DNA of 64,000 nucleotides from an uncultured Pseudomonadota bacterium (GTDB taxonomy: Bacteria; Pseudomonadota; Gammaproteobacteria; Burkholderiales; Rhodocyclaceae), in assembly GCA_903870055.1 (NCBI GenBank), contig CAIQBG010000024.1, positions 1 through 64,000 on the forward strand, in the 5' to 3' direction. The notes under the pieces were generated by a model that saw nothing but the letters and a program-made list of their open reading frames with translations, did no database searches and was not told where the DNA came from. This document shows positions 1-9,060 of the stretch, in pieces (positions within the stretch are counted from its first letter, which is position 1; each line of letters begins with the position of its first letter). A program made the translations under genes and the position numbers.

Positions 1-180
1 CTACTGGCTTTTTAGCGACGGCCTTCTTGGCTGCCGGCTTCTTAGCAACAGCTTTCTTAGCTACTGGCTTTTTAGCGACGGCCTTCTTGGCTGCCGGCTT
101 CTTAGCAACAGCTTTCTTAGCTACTGGCTTTTTAGCGACGGCCTTCTTGGCAACTGGCTTCTTAGCGACAGCCTTCTTAG
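1..180. repeat. 60-bp in-frame tandem repeat, three copies visible
   Basis: Positions 1-60 and 61-120 are identical, and 121-180 matches them at about 55 of 60 positions, with all differences in its second half. Each unit encodes 20 residues, four KK-A/P-V/A-A pentads, on the minus strand. The array runs off the left edge, so copy number is a minimum. Identity between neighbouring units points to recent duplication by slippage or unequal recombination. Confidence 0.95.
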
Positions 181-325
181 CAGCTGGTTTCTTAGCAGCA
201 GGCTTCTTTGCAACTGCTTTTTTTGCAGCTGGTTTCTTGGCAGCTGGTTTTGCAGCAGCAGCCGGTTTCTTAGCGGCCAGTGTTGCAGCCAGGGTCATGA
301 ACGACGAGGTTGTTTCAGTTGACAT
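1..325 (-). CDS. Histone H1-like lysine/alanine-rich protein (3' end outside window)
   Basis: Reading leftward from ATG 325-323, behind an AGGAG-type ribosome site, the protein begins [20 protein letters not shown] and then becomes an almost pure run of AAKKP / AVAKK pentads to the window edge with no stop. Such tails are typical of bacterial H1-like DNA-binding proteins (the AlgP / Hc1 type), which bind DNA without sequence specificity and help compact the nucleoid. No folded domain is visible in the 108 codons present. The C-terminus is missing, so total length is unknown. The repeats are also repetitive at the DNA level (60-bp units), so length may vary between strains. The complementary strand is open too, but reads as an implausible Ala/Phe/Leu repeat. 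Confidence 0.85.
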   Translation of the reverse strand, partial: MSTETTSSFMTLAATLAAKKPAAAAKPAAKKPAAKKAVAKKPAAKKPAAKKAVAKKPVAKKAVAKKPVAKKAVAKKPAAKKAVAKKPVAKKAVAKKPAAKKAVAKKPV

Positions 326-547
326 TTGGCGTCTCCTTCCAATATGGATTTGGTAAGCACAGTTTATACACTTCGTGTGGTGTGTAAAGATTTATTTATG
401 GTTTTTTTCAATTAATTGAAAGAGGTGTGACAATTTGTTCATCCACTTTTTTTAAACATCACCTAACAATCAACACGCAACAATTTCAATACAACGATTA
501 CAGCGGATAATGCGCACACGTTTTTTACGTTGCTCAGAGGAAAATCG
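326..547. promoter_or_regulatory. Divergent intergenic region between H1-like gene and rpiA
   Basis: A 222-bp A+T-rich region between two diverging genes, so it must carry promoters for both. For the leftward gene a TATAAA hexamer (368-363) lies 37 nt before the ATG, with TTTACA at 388-383, but the 14-bp spacer is short. The same bases form an imperfect inverted repeat (363-371 with 380-388, one mismatch). For rpiA a GATAAT hexamer near 506-511 is the best -10 candidate. These promoter calls are weak. Confidence 0.4.
406..421. promoter_or_regulatory. Perfect 16-bp palindrome, candidate operator
   Basis: TTTCAATTAATTGAAA is a perfect palindrome in the middle of the divergent region. Its size and symmetry suit a dimeric helix-turn-helix regulator. 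In such A+T-rich DNA a 16-bp palindrome could also arise by chance, and no regulator gene lies adjacent. Confidence 0.35.
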
Positions 548-1228
548 ATGACGCCCGAACAACAAAATCAATTGAAAAAATCTGTCGCCCAAGCTGCTGC
601 GGATTACGTTGCAGAAAATCTCCAAACCGGCGCCATACTTGGCGTTGGTACGGGTTCCACCGCAAATCTTTTTATCGATGCACTAGTACCAATCAAAGAA
701 AAAATTCGTGGCGCAGTTGCTAGTTCGGAAGCATCGGCACACAAACTCACCGCGATTGGCATTCCTCTGGTTGACCTGAATGACATCGATACCATGCCCA
801 TCTATGTCGATGGAGCGGATGAAATCGATAAATCTTTCGCCATGATCAAAGGAGGAGGCGGCGCACTCACCCGTGAAAAAATTATTGCCGATGTTGCAGA
901 CGTTTTTGTCTGCATTGCAGACACAACCAAAGTCGTTTCTGTGCTCGGCAAATTTCCGTTGCCGATTGAAGTGCTGCCCATGGCCGTGGCCCAGGTTTCT
1001 CGTGCGTTAGCCAAGCTTGGTGGCACGCCCGTTCTTCGCAAAGGTTTCGTCACCGATAACGGCAATCACATTCTCGATGTGTCTGGCTTATCCATTACAG
1101 ATCCTCGCGCTTTTGAATCAGCGCTTAACCAAATCGTAGGCACTGTAACCAATGGCCTCTTTGCGCGCCGCAGCGCGGATGTGCTGTTACTCGGCACCCT
1201 GGACGGCGTGGAAACACACATTCGGTAA
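548..1228 (+). CDS. rpiA: Ribose-5-phosphate isomerase A
   Basis: Interconverts ribose-5-phosphate and ribulose-5-phosphate in the pentose-phosphate and Calvin pathways (cytoplasm). The 226-residue product has the RpiA signatures: a [12 protein letters not shown] phosphate loop near residue 35, a YVDGADEID motif carrying the conserved catalytic-site acids near residue 85, and the [12 protein letters not shown] glycine-rich segment near residue 100. The ATG at 548, preceded by AGAGG, is preferred over an upstream in-frame TTG at 530 because it gives the family's usual N-terminus and spacing. A strong terminator follows directly, so the gene is probably monocistronic. Confidence 0.96.
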   Translation: MTPEQQNQLKKSVAQAAADYVAENLQTGAILGVGTGSTANLFIDALVPIKEKIRGAVASSEASAHKLTAIGIPLVDLNDIDTMPIYVDGADEIDKSFAMIKGGGGALTREKIIADVADVFVCIADTTKVVSVLGKFPLPIEVLPMAVAQVSRALAKLGGTPVLRKGFVTDNGNHILDVSGLSITDPRAFESALNQIVGTVTNGLFARRSADVLLLGTLDGVETHIR

Positions 1229-1240
1229 GTGAAACCACCC

Positions 1241-1277
1241 CAAAGCAAAAGGGACCCAATGGGTCCCTTTTGCTTTG
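1241..1277. terminator. Bidirectional rho-independent terminator (rpiA / yggX)
   Basis: A perfect 17-bp stem (1241-1257 with 1261-1277) and a 3-nt AAT loop lie between converging rpiA and yggX. The stem has a GGGACCC core flanked by A-rich and T-rich arms, so it can terminate transcription from both sides. Confidence 0.9.
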
Positions 1278-1294
1278 CTACAACACTTTTTAAG

Positions 1295-1567
1295 TCAGGC
1301 CTTTGGTGGCAAAAACCCTTCAACCTGGTCAGCGCCATCGCCAAAGAAATGCTTTTCGCACTGCTCACGCAAATATTCACGATGGCGCACGTCCGACAGA
1401 TTCAGACGGTTCTCATTAATAATCATCGTTTGCAGCTTTACCCATTGTTGCCAGGCTTCTTTAGAAACCGAAGCCATCAGTTTCTGACCAAAAGCACCTG
1501 GTACTGGTGGAAAATCTAGCCCTTCGGCTTCCTTACCCAGTTTGATGCATTGAACAGTACGCGCCAT
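1295..1567 (-). CDS. yggX: Fe(2+)-trafficking / oxidative damage protection protein, YggX family
   Basis: A 90-residue protein with the full YggX family pattern: [21 protein letters not shown] at the N-terminus with the single conserved Cys at position 7, then a helical [22 protein letters not shown] segment, ending in [15 protein letters not shown]. Family members are small soluble proteins linked to protection of iron-sulfur enzymes from oxidation. An AGGGA ribosome site precedes the ATG. It lies 25 bp downstream of argA in the same direction and is probably cotranscribed with it. Confidence 0.95.
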   Translation of the reverse strand: MARTVQCIKLGKEAEGLDFPPVPGAFGQKLMASVSKEAWQQWVKLQTMIINENRLNLSDVRHREYLREQCEKHFFGDGADQVEGFLPPKA

Positions 1568-1592
1568 ATTGATATTCCCTGTTGTGACGTTA

Positions 1593-2900
1593 TTAGAGGT
1601 TCTTTACAAATACTTTGGAGTTGCGCTGATAGTTGTACATCTCACGTTTGCGATCAGGCAGATCTTCTACCTTTGCCGGTTTATAGCCACGTTCGATAAA
1701 CCAGTGCGCTGTCCGTGTCGTCAGCACATACAACCGACGGATGCTTTGTGCACGGGCACGCGCTTCAATCGCCTGCATGAGACGTTCGCCATAGCCCCAT
1801 TCACGATGTTCATCGTCAACGGCCAAGCAGGCAAGCTCGGCGTTTTCAGTATCCAGCAAATACAAGGCTGCACAACCTACGATCACGTTATCGTGCTCCA
1901 GCACCGTAAACTGGCCAACTTCCTGTTCGATGCGCTCACGCGGGCGCGGCACCAACGTGCCATCCTGCTCCAACGGTTCAATGATGCCTAGTAGACCAGC
2001 AAGGTCATCTGGCCGCGCATCGCGTAGTCGATCCAGAGAGTCACGAGTAATGATGGTGCCCACACCATCATGGGTAAAGAGCTCAAGAATCATCGAGCCA
2101 TCATCGTTATAGCCGACCAGATGTACCCGTCCTACCCCAGCGCGACAAGCGCGGATCGAGCAGGGTAGAAACCGGCGCATATCTGGTGACAACCAGTCTG
2201 CCCGCTTGAGCAGCTTATCGGCACCTTCAGTAGTCAATTCCTCAATCAAGGTGCCATCGGCTTCAAGTGCACCAGCGGTATCGCCAATATAAATCAGCTT
2301 GTCGGCGCGTAGCGCCACGGCAACAGCCTCGGCCACTTCTTCCATCGCGAGGTTAAAAATTTCACCCGAGGGACTGCCGCCCTCGCAGGATTGCAAAACG
2401 ATATTGCCCAGAGAGTGCTGCGCACGCATCCCGTCTGCGTCCACTTTGCGGACAATGCCGGCATACTGCATATCGACGCCGTCGATCACACCCATGGGAC
2501 GCGCTGTCAGGAAGTTACCTGCAACAACTCGGATCGTGCTGCCTGCCATCGGTGTATTCGGCAAACCTTGCGAGAGCAGCGCCTCAATTTCCAGATAAAC
2601 ACTGCCCACTGCATGCAATACGCAATCAAGCGTATCGGCATCCGTCACCCGGTAATTGCCATGAAAGACTGAAGGCAGACCACGATCACGTAACTCTTCT
2701 TCAATCTGTGGGCGTGCGCCATGAACCACCACCAGGCGAATGCCTAGGCTAGCCAGCAAATTAATGTCGTAGGCAAAGGTTTTGGCCAATGGGCCGCTAA
2801 TCGCCTTGCCACCAACAGCAATAACAAAGGTCTTCCCTCGGAAGCTATTAATATAGGGGGCAACCGAACGGAACCAGGCAACGAAATTTGGATCAGGCAC
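1593..2900 (-). CDS. argA: Amino-acid N-acetyltransferase (N-acetylglutamate synthase)
   Basis: Catalyses the first step of arginine synthesis, acetyl-CoA plus glutamate to N-acetylglutamate. The 435-residue product has the classical two-domain layout: an amino-acid-kinase-like domain (about 1-285, with GGKAISG and [13 protein letters not shown] motifs), which in this family binds the arginine inhibitor, and a C-terminal GNAT acetyltransferase domain (about 290-435, with [18 protein letters not shown] as the acetyl-CoA loop). The start is GTG, preceded by a GGAG-type site; no ATG fits the family N-terminus. The length is normal for proteobacterial ArgA. Confidence 0.95.
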   Translation of the reverse strand: MPDPNFVAWFRSVAPYINSFRGKTFVIAVGGKAISGPLAKTFAYDINLLASLGIRLVVVHGARPQIEEELRDRGLPSVFHGNYRVTDADTLDCVLHAVGSVYLEIEALLSQGLPNTPMAGSTIRVVAGNFLTARPMGVIDGVDMQYAGIVRKVDADGMRAQHSLGNIVLQSCEGGSPSGEIFNLAMEEVAEAVAVALRADKLIYIGDTAGALEADGTLIEELTTEGADKLLKRADWLSPDMRRFLPCSIRACRAGVGRVHLVGYNDDGSMILELFTHDGVGTIITRDSLDRLRDARPDDLAGLLGIIEPLEQDGTLVPRPRERIEQEVGQFTVLEHDNVIVGCAALYLLDTENAELACLAVDDEHREWGYGERLMQAIEARARAQSIRRLYVLTTRTAHWFIERGYKPAKVEDLPDRKREMYNYQRNSKVFVKNL

Positions 2901-2945
2901 GGCTCTCTCCGCCAGCAGAATTCAAGCGTGGCATATTACCCCACA

Positions 2946-3743
2946 TTAACGCAGATCACCGGCAATTGCCTGCGTTACCGCAAGCGCCACGGGACCAGCC
3001 GTTTCTGTTCTAAAGACACGCGGTCCCAATCGAAAGCATAGAAACCCAGCCGCCTGAGCCGCCGTAATTTCTTCCGGCGCAAAACCACCCTCCGGTCCGA
3101 TCAGAATGGTGAGATCCGTTAGTCCCTGCTGGCGCTCCAGCCATGCGGGGAAGCTTTCTGTTGCATCCGGGTCCAGCATGACGCGCACGCCGGTGCCAAC
3201 TGACATCGCCAAAGCCTGCGTCAACGTCTGCACTGGCAGCAATTCTGGCAATCGATTGAGCCCACATTGCTCTGCTGCCGACACAATCACGCCCTGCCAA
3301 TGCCCATGGCGTTTGTCTGCGCGCGCGGCATCTAAACGCGTCATGCAACGACGGGTTTCAATCGGCACGCAACGGTGCACACCCAGCTCTACTGATTTTT
3401 GCCAGGTGTAATCCATACGCTCCGCTGCCGAAACCCCCTGCCACAAACTCACTTGCAGGTTACTCGCCCGATCATCAAGCTGGAACTCATCCAGAATCAC
3501 ATCAGCCACGATCTGCCGACTATTGCGTGAATCACGTTGTTTTTTAGGCGGCGGCACGTTCGTTGCCATCTCACGCTCAGCCAATCGACCCGCATAAGCA
3601 CCACCTGCGCCGTTAAATAGCACCAGCGGATCACCCGGCTGCAAACGCAAAACGCGCACGGCATGATTAGCCACGGCTTCGGGCAGAGAGACGCACTGAC
3701 CGACGGCCAGGGGCTGGGGCACATAAAAACGCGGAATCACCAT
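2946..3743 (-). CDS. rsmE: 16S rRNA (uracil(1498)-N3)-methyltransferase
   Basis: Methylates N3 of U1498 in 16S rRNA using S-adenosylmethionine. The 265-residue protein begins MVIPRFYVPQPL, has the N-terminal PUA-like region (AVRVLRLQPGDPLVLFNG) and the C-terminal SPOUT knot with the hallmark LTILIGPEGGFAPEEI and FRLGPRVFRTETA motifs. It is somewhat longer than E. coli RsmE, with an extra basic segment (PPPKKQRDSRNSRQ) about residue 75. The ATG at 3743 is chosen because it gives the family N-terminus; a longer frame continues upstream through the divergent gene but has no support. No Shine-Dalgarno sequence precedes the ATG. Confidence 0.94.
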   Translation of the reverse strand: MVIPRFYVPQPLAVGQCVSLPEAVANHAVRVLRLQPGDPLVLFNGAGGAYAGRLAEREMATNVPPPKKQRDSRNSRQIVADVILDEFQLDDRASNLQVSLWQGVSAAERMDYTWQKSVELGVHRCVPIETRRCMTRLDAARADKRHGHWQGVIVSAAEQCGLNRLPELLPVQTLTQALAMSVGTGVRVMLDPDATESFPAWLERQQGLTDLTILIGPEGGFAPEEITAAQAAGFLCFRLGPRVFRTETAGPVALAVTQAIAGDLR

Positions 3744-3762
3744 GGTTGCTATTATAGAGCGC
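3744..3762. promoter_or_regulatory. Compact bidirectional promoter with overlapping -10 elements
   Basis: The 19 bp between the rsmE ATG (3743, minus) and the ATG at 3763 (plus) contain TATAAT on the minus strand (3756-3751) and TATTAT on the plus strand (3750-3755), sharing five base pairs. Each hexamer is followed by exactly 7 nt before its own ATG, so transcription from either would start at or next to the start codon. The plus-strand hexamer also has the TGn extended -10 motif (3747-3749). No clear -35 is seen on either side. Confidence 0.55.
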
Positions 3763-4641
3763 ATGTCCGCTCCTCTGATCTCTGAAACCGCCTTCTGGGC
3801 GACGTGCGCCATTGAATTAAAAGAATCTCTACAAGCACTGGCTGTTCGTGAAGTGCTTCCGCGCTTCGAACATGCACAGATCAGTACTAAATCCGATGGT
3901 ACTTTGCTCAGTGACGCCGACCTGGCCGTGCAAAATGCCTTATCGAACATTCTGAGCTCCCTTTACCCGGCACCGCTGCTGGGGGAAGAAATGCCTGCCG
4001 ATCTGCAACAAGAGCTCTGGCAAGATTGCCAAAAGGGCAAGGGCTCACTCTGGATTGCCGATCCGATTGACGGCACGACCAACTTTGCCAACGGCCTGCC
4101 CTGGTTTGCCATTTCAGTGGCCTTGGTGCACCAAGGGGTAACTGTACTCGGCGCAACGATTGCTCCCGCCTTGCACAAAAGCTGGCACGTCTCCTTGGGT
4201 GGTGGCAGTTACTGTAACGACGCCCGTCTGGCACTCAGCCCGGAACCAAGAAGCCTTAAAGAATGCGTTGTCGGTGTCGACATGACTTATCTCCCTGCCG
4301 CCTTGCGCCAGAATATTGCCAACATTTCACCTGCCGGTATCGCCCGAGGTAATGAACAAACAGCCCCATGGCGCGGTTGGCGCAGCCTGGGCGCCAGCAC
4401 GCTGGAATGGTGTGCCCTCGCCTCTGGTCAGATTCAAGCCTATGTCCACGGTGGGCAGATGCCCTGGGATGCCGCAACTGGTCGACTTTTGCTGGCTGAG
4501 GCTGGCGGCTCCAGCTTGAGCCTACCTAGTGTACTTAAGCAAACCACACACGATGGATCGCTCAGTCCCCTAGGCTACGCCGCTGCCGCACCCGGTATTT
4601 GGACAGCCTGGCAACAGTGGTTGCGTGATCAAGCGGGTTGA
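3763..4641 (+). CDS. Inositol monophosphatase family protein
   Basis: A Mg-dependent, Li-sensitive-type sugar phosphatase fold of 292 residues. Both diagnostic motifs are present: WIADPIDGTTNFANG about residue 103, where the two Asp residues bind metal, and PWDAATGRLLLAEAGGS near residue 235. An acidic GEEMP precedes motif 1 and supplies the upstream metal-binding Glu. The substrate (inositol phosphate, 3'-phosphoadenosine phosphate, or another) cannot be read from sequence. ATG 3763 is chosen over ATG 3742 because the latter overlaps the rsmE start codon and the -10 element. It is followed 48 bp later by fbp, a related phosphatase fold. Confidence 0.88.
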   Translation: MSAPLISETAFWATCAIELKESLQALAVREVLPRFEHAQISTKSDGTLLSDADLAVQNALSNILSSLYPAPLLGEEMPADLQQELWQDCQKGKGSLWIADPIDGTTNFANGLPWFAISVALVHQGVTVLGATIAPALHKSWHVSLGGGSYCNDARLALSPEPRSLKECVVGVDMTYLPAALRQNIANISPAGIARGNEQTAPWRGWRSLGASTLEWCALASGQIQAYVHGGQMPWDAATGRLLLAEAGGSSLSLPSVLKQTTHDGSLSPLGYAAAAPGIWTAWQQWLRDQAG

Positions 4642-4689
4642 ACCCAGTACAATTGCACTCATCCCTATTTAATTAGCGAAAACGTCAAC

Positions 4690-5688
4690 ATGCGCATCCC
4701 ACTTTCCCGCTTCCTGATCGAACAACAACGCGAATCCAAAACACTGGACCCGAACCTGCGCCTGCTCATCGAAGTGGTCGCCCGTGCCTGCAAGGCCATT
4801 GCTATTGCCATTGGCAAGGGCAACCTCGGTGATGCCATGGGCACTGCCGGCACCGATAACGTGCAAGGTGAAGTGCAGAAGAAGCTGGATGTGATCTCCA
4901 ACGAAATCCTGTTGGATGCCAATGAATGGGGGGGGCACCTAGCCGCCATGGCCTCGGAAGAGATGGATCTACCCTTCTGTATTCCGAACCGCTACCCGAA
5001 GGGCGAGTACCTGCTGGTATTCGATCCACTCGATGGCTCCTCTAATATTGATGTCAACATTTCAGTTGGCACCATCTTCTCGGTGCTGCGTGCCCCAGAT
5101 GGCATCGACTGTGCTAATGGCGATGCCTTCCTGCAAAAGGGCTGTACCCAGGTTGCCGCCGGTTATGCCGTCTACGGCCCGAACACCCAGCTGGTGCTGA
5201 CCTTTGGCCACGGCGTTCACGTATTCACCCTGGATCGCGAGATCGGCACCTTCCGCCTGACCCAGGAAAACCTGCAGGTCCCGGAAGATACGCGTGAATT
5301 CGCCATCAACATGTCGAATCAGCGCCATTGGGAAGAACCTGTACAACGCTATGTGGCCGAGCTCCTCGCCGGTAAAGAAGGCCCACGCGGCGAAGACTTC
5401 AATATGCGCTGGGTTGCTTCCATGGTGGCCGATGTCCATCGTATCCTCTCGCGCGGCGGCCTGTTCATGTACCCACTCGACGCTAAAATGGCCAAACAGG
5501 GTGGCAAACTGCGCCTCTTATATGAAGCCAACCCGATGGCCTTCCTGATCGAACAAGCCGGCGGCGCTGCCACAACCGGTCGCGAGCGCATTCTCGACCT
5601 GCAACCCACCAGCCTGCACCAACGTGTACCGGTGATTCTGGGCTCGAAGAACGAGGTTGAGCGCGTCACTTCGTATCACACTAAGTAA
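4690..5688 (+). CDS. fbp: Class 1 fructose-1,6-bisphosphatase
   Basis: Hydrolyses fructose-1,6-bisphosphate to fructose-6-phosphate in gluconeogenesis and the Calvin cycle. The 332-residue length is normal. The active-site motif [20 protein letters not shown] lies near residue 110, with SEEMD supplying further metal ligands upstream, and the substrate-binding [20 protein letters not shown] and [16 protein letters not shown] segments follow near 255-290. It sits between the inositol-phosphatase-like gene and tkt, within a block of central carbon genes. Confidence 0.96.
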   Translation: MRIPLSRFLIEQQRESKTLDPNLRLLIEVVARACKAIAIAIGKGNLGDAMGTAGTDNVQGEVQKKLDVISNEILLDANEWGGHLAAMASEEMDLPFCIPNRYPKGEYLLVFDPLDGSSNIDVNISVGTIFSVLRAPDGIDCANGDAFLQKGCTQVAAGYAVYGPNTQLVLTFGHGVHVFTLDREIGTFRLTQENLQVPEDTREFAINMSNQRHWEEPVQRYVAELLAGKEGPRGEDFNMRWVASMVADVHRILSRGGLFMYPLDAKMAKQGGKLRLLYEANPMAFLIEQAGGAATTGRERILDLQPTSLHQRVPVILGSKNEVERVTSYHTK

Positions 5689-5695
5689 CGCTCTT

Positions 5696-5761
5696 AAAAC
5701 ATCGGATTACCAACGCCAGTGGTTGGCAGCACACGGGGTAAGCCCGATTTGCGATGTTTTT
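5696..5761 (+). terminator. Branched hairpin ending in a T-run after fbp
   Basis: AAAACATCG (5696-5704) pairs perfectly with CGATGTTTT (5752-5760), and a further T follows. Two smaller hairpins sit inside: CCAAC with a GTTGG arm around 5710-5726, and GGG/CCC around 5736-5745. A long outer stem with two inner hairpins and a T-run fits a terminator for fbp but is more elaborate than usual, so a small structured RNA is possible. Confidence 0.5.
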
Positions 5762-5764
5762 CAT

Positions 5765-5820
5765 AGTCGATGAGGGCGCTTTTGGTCAGGGCTAACCTGA
5801 ACTCTTAACGGTAATCGACT
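5765..5820 (+). other. Second possible stem-loop upstream of tkt
   Basis: AGTCGAT (5765-5771) can pair with ATCGACT (5814-5820), enclosing a smaller TCAGG/CCTGA hairpin. It lies immediately after the branched hairpin and about 100 bp before the tkt start, so it may belong to the tkt leader. The rest of the 5689-5922 gap shows no reading frame. Confidence 0.3.
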
Positions 5821-5922
5821 AACCGCAAAGAACTTTCTAGTTTTTCGGCTAAGCTACCGACCCCATTCTTTGCAGACACGCCAGTTTTAGCCGATAATTG
5901 CGTCTTTTGCCGGGCTAACTTC

Positions 5923-7968
5923 GTGTCTTCCCTGTCTGCTGCCAACACCCCATCCCGTCCTGCCCGCCCAGCACCCGCTGCTCCGGCCTATAACGAACTG
6001 ACGGGTGCGATTCGTGCCCTGGCCATGGACGCCGTCCAGCAGGCCAATTCCGGACACCCCGGCATGCCACTCGGCATGGCTGAAATCGCCGAAGTCCTCT
6101 GGCGCCAACACCTGAGCCATAACCCGGCTAACCCTGCCTGGCCAAATCGCGACCGCTTCGTGCTGTCCAATGGTCACGGCTCGATGTTGCTCTATGCCCT
6201 GCTCCACCTGAGCGGCTACGACCTGAGTATCGAAGACCTTAAACAGTTCCGCCAACTGCACAGCCGTACACCCGGTCACCCGGAATACGGTTACACAGCG
6301 GGCGTTGAAACGACGACTGGCCCACTCGGCCAGGGCATTGCCAACGCCGTAGGCATGGCCATCTCGGAAAAGCTACTCGCTGCCGAATTCAATCGCGATG
6401 GTCACACCATCGTTAACCACCATACCTATGCCTTCATGGGCGACGGCTGCCTGATGGAAGGTGTCTCCCATGAAGCCTGTTCCCTAGCCGGCACACTGGG
6501 CCTTGGCAAACTGATCGCCTTCTGGGACGACAACGGTATCTCGATCGATGGCCAGGTCGAAGGCTGGTTCACCGACGATACGCCGGCTCGCTTTGCTGCC
6601 TATGGCTGGCAAGTAATCCCGAACGTGAATGGTCACGATGCCGCTGCGCTGAATGAAGCGATTAAAGCTGCCAAAGCTGACGGCCAGCGCCCGACACTGA
6701 TCTGCTGCCGCACAGCCATCGGCATGGGTTCGCCAAACAAAGCAAATAGTGCCGATGTGCACGGTGCCCCACTGGGTGGTGATGAAATCGCAGCAACCCG
6801 TGCCGCCATTGGCTGGAAGCATGCAGCCTTTGAAATCCCGGCAGACGTCTACACCGCCTGGAATGCCCGCGTTGCCGGTGCTAAACGGGAAGCCACCTGG
6901 GATCAACACTTTGCTGCATACAGCAAATCCTTCCCGGCTGAGGCTGCCGAATTCACGCGCCGTATCAACGGCAAGCTGCCCGCCAACTGGACCAAGAACG
7001 CGCAAGACTTCATCGCCGCAACCCAGGCCAAGGCCGAAACGGTTGCCACGCGTAAAGCCTCACAATTGGCCATTGAAGCCCTTGCACCGAATCTGCCGGA
7101 GCTACTGGGCGGCTCAGCCGACCTGGCTGGCTCTAACCTGACCTGGTGGAAGGGTGCTAAGGGCATCTCCGCCAATGACGGCGGCAATTACCTGTTCTAC
7201 GGTGTGCGTGAATTCGGTATGACCGCCATCGCCAACGGTATCGCGCTAGCCGGTGGCTTCATTCCCTACACCGCTACTTTTATGGTGTTCTCGGATTACG
7301 CCCGTAACGCCATCCGCATGGCTGCACTGATGAAGATTCGTCAGATCATGGTCTATACCCACGACTCCATTGGTTTGGGTGAAGATGGCCCGACGCACCA
7401 ACCGATTGAGCACGCGGCTTCGCTACGCATTATTCCGAATCTGGATGTGTGGCGCCCGGCCGATGCAACTGAAACAGCCATTGCCTGGGTCAGCGGCATC
7501 CAACGTGCCGATGGCCCCACTGCCCTATTGCTCTCGCGTCAGAATCTGCCCCCCGTTGCTAACAAAACACCGGCCGATCAGATTGCCCGCGGTGGCTACG
7601 TAGTCTCACCTGCAGCTAATGCCAAGGCAGTACTGATGGCTACCGGCTCCGAGGTCAAACTGGCGCTTGATGCACAGGCAGTACTGGCCGAAGCGGGTGT
7701 TGCCGTAAGCGTTGTATCGATGCCATCGACCACCACCTTCGACAAACAGGACAAGGCCTGGCGTGATAGCGTTCTGCCTGCTGGCCTGCCACGCGTTGCC
7801 GTCGAAGCCGGTCACCCGGATGGCTGGTACAAATATGTCGGCCTCGAAGGTGCCGTCGTTGGTATCGCCCGCTTCGGCGAATCGGCCCCGGCCGGTCTGC
7901 TCTTCAAAGAATTCGGCTTCACCGTCGAAAATGTTGTGAACACCGTGCGCGGTGTGCTTTCTAACTAA
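5923..7968 (+). CDS. tkt: Transketolase
   Basis: Thiamine-diphosphate enzyme that moves two-carbon units between sugar phosphates in the pentose-phosphate and Calvin pathways. The 681 residues include [19 protein letters not shown] near the N-terminus, the thiamine-diphosphate site [18 protein letters not shown] near 165, the [16 protein letters not shown] glutamate region near 425, and [18 protein letters not shown] near 475. The start is GTG, preceded only by a weak ribosome site; it adds an Ala/Pro-rich tail of about 20 residues before the conserved region. gap follows 27 bp later in the same direction. Confidence 0.96.
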   Translation: MSSLSAANTPSRPARPAPAAPAYNELTGAIRALAMDAVQQANSGHPGMPLGMAEIAEVLWRQHLSHNPANPAWPNRDRFVLSNGHGSMLLYALLHLSGYDLSIEDLKQFRQLHSRTPGHPEYGYTAGVETTTGPLGQGIANAVGMAISEKLLAAEFNRDGHTIVNHHTYAFMGDGCLMEGVSHEACSLAGTLGLGKLIAFWDDNGISIDGQVEGWFTDDTPARFAAYGWQVIPNVNGHDAAALNEAIKAAKADGQRPTLICCRTAIGMGSPNKANSADVHGAPLGGDEIAATRAAIGWKHAAFEIPADVYTAWNARVAGAKREATWDQHFAAYSKSFPAEAAEFTRRINGKLPANWTKNAQDFIAATQAKAETVATRKASQLAIEALAPNLPELLGGSADLAGSNLTWWKGAKGISANDGGNYLFYGVREFGMTAIANGIALAGGFIPYTATFMVFSDYARNAIRMAALMKIRQIMVYTHDSIGLGEDGPTHQPIEHAASLRIIPNLDVWRPADATETAIAWVSGIQRADGPTALLLSRQNLPPVANKTPADQIARGGYVVSPAANAKAVLMATGSEVKLALDAQAVLAEAGVAVSVVSMPSTTTFDKQDKAWRDSVLPAGLPRVAVEAGHPDGWYKYVGLEGAVVGIARFGESAPAGLLFKEFGFTVENVVNTVRGVLSN

Positions 7969-7995
7969 TTAACTATAACTACCCGGAGATCAAAA

Positions 7996-9024
7996 ATGAC
8001 CATCAATGTCGCTATCAACGGTTTCGGTCGTATCGGCCGCTGCACCCTGCGCGCAATTTATGAACTTGGCCTGCAAAAAGAGTTCAACCTCGTTGCCATC
8101 AATGCCTCCGGCGATCTGAAAACCAACGCCCACCTGCTGAAGTACGACACCACGCACGGCCGCTTCCGCACGTCTGTTGAAACCGAAGGCGAAAACTGCA
8201 TCATCATCGACGGCAAGAAGATTGCCTTCTACTCGACTAAAGATCCAAAGACCATTAACTGGGCCGACCACAAAGTCGACATGGTACTGGAATGCACAGG
8301 CGCCTACACATCAAAAGCAAAGGCTCAAGTCTTGCTGGAGCAAGGTGCCAAGCGCGTGCTGATCTCGGCACCGGGCGGTAGCGATGTCGACGCCACTGTT
8401 GTTTTCGGTGTTAACACCGAAGTCCTCAAGGGCGACATGACCGTTGTTTCAAATGCTTCGTGCACCACCAACTGTCTGGCGCCTGTTGCCAAAATTCTGT
8501 CTGACAATGTCGGCATCAAGTCGGGGCTGATGACGACCGTTCACGCCTACACCAACGACCAGGTGACTGTGGACGTGCGTCACTCGGATCTGCGCCGCGC
8601 CCGTGCTGCTGCCCAGAACATCATTCCGACCAAGACTGGCGCCGCTGCTGCTGTCGGCCTCGTTCTGCCGCAACTGAAGGGCAAGTTTGATGGTTTTGCA
8701 CTGCGCGTGCCGACCATTAACGTATCGCTGGTTGACCTGACTTTCACCACCGACCGTCCAACCACCAAAGAAGAAATCAACAGCCTGATGACGGCTGCTG
8801 CCAATGGCCCAATGAAAAACGTTCTGGCCGTGAACAACGATCCGCTGGTGTCTTCAGACTTCAACCATGACCCGCACTCCTCGACCTTCGATGCCACACA
8901 AACACGTGTGATCCAGGCAGACGACGGTAGCACCCTGGTTAAGGTTCTGGCCTGGTACGACAACGAATGGGGTTATAGCTGCCGTATGCTGGACACTGCC
9001 CGCGCCTGGGTTAATGCCAAATAA
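7996..9024 (+). CDS. gap: Type I glyceraldehyde-3-phosphate dehydrogenase
   Basis: Oxidises glyceraldehyde-3-phosphate with phosphate and NAD(P). It has 342 residues with the N-terminal dinucleotide fold [17 protein letters not shown], the catalytic [12 protein letters not shown] motif (catalytic Cys near residue 158), and the [17 protein letters not shown]-terminus. A CGGAG ribosome site precedes the ATG. The second gene of the tkt-gap-pgk-pyk-fba run, separated from pgk by 36 bp. Cofactor preference cannot be decided by eye. Confidence 0.96.
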   Translation: MTINVAINGFGRIGRCTLRAIYELGLQKEFNLVAINASGDLKTNAHLLKYDTTHGRFRTSVETEGENCIIIDGKKIAFYSTKDPKTINWADHKVDMVLECTGAYTSKAKAQVLLEQGAKRVLISAPGGSDVDATVVFGVNTEVLKGDMTVVSNASCTTNCLAPVAKILSDNVGIKSGLMTTVHAYTNDQVTVDVRHSDLRRARAAAQNIIPTKTGAAAAVGLVLPQLKGKFDGFALRVPTINVSLVDLTFTTDRPTTKEEINSLMTAAANGPMKNVLAVNNDPLVSSDFNHDPHSSTFDATQTRVIQADDGSTLVKVLAWYDNEWGYSCRMLDTARAWVNAK

Positions 9025-9060
9025 GCGCCAAGTAATCACCAGCCACCTCGGAGCCTGATC

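Noticed and set aside
1-180. CRISPR-like array
   Set aside because: The 60-bp units are contiguous, coding and without spacers; no cas genes are present.
27-356. Plus-strand frame rich in Ala, Phe, Leu and Gly repeats
   Set aside because: It is the antisense of the H1-like repeat gene; low-complexity composition follows from the repeats, and there is no ribosome site.
3744-3950. Longer rsmE starting upstream near 3950
   Set aside because: The extension would run through the divergent phosphatase gene and has no RsmE similarity; MVIPRF is the family N-terminus.
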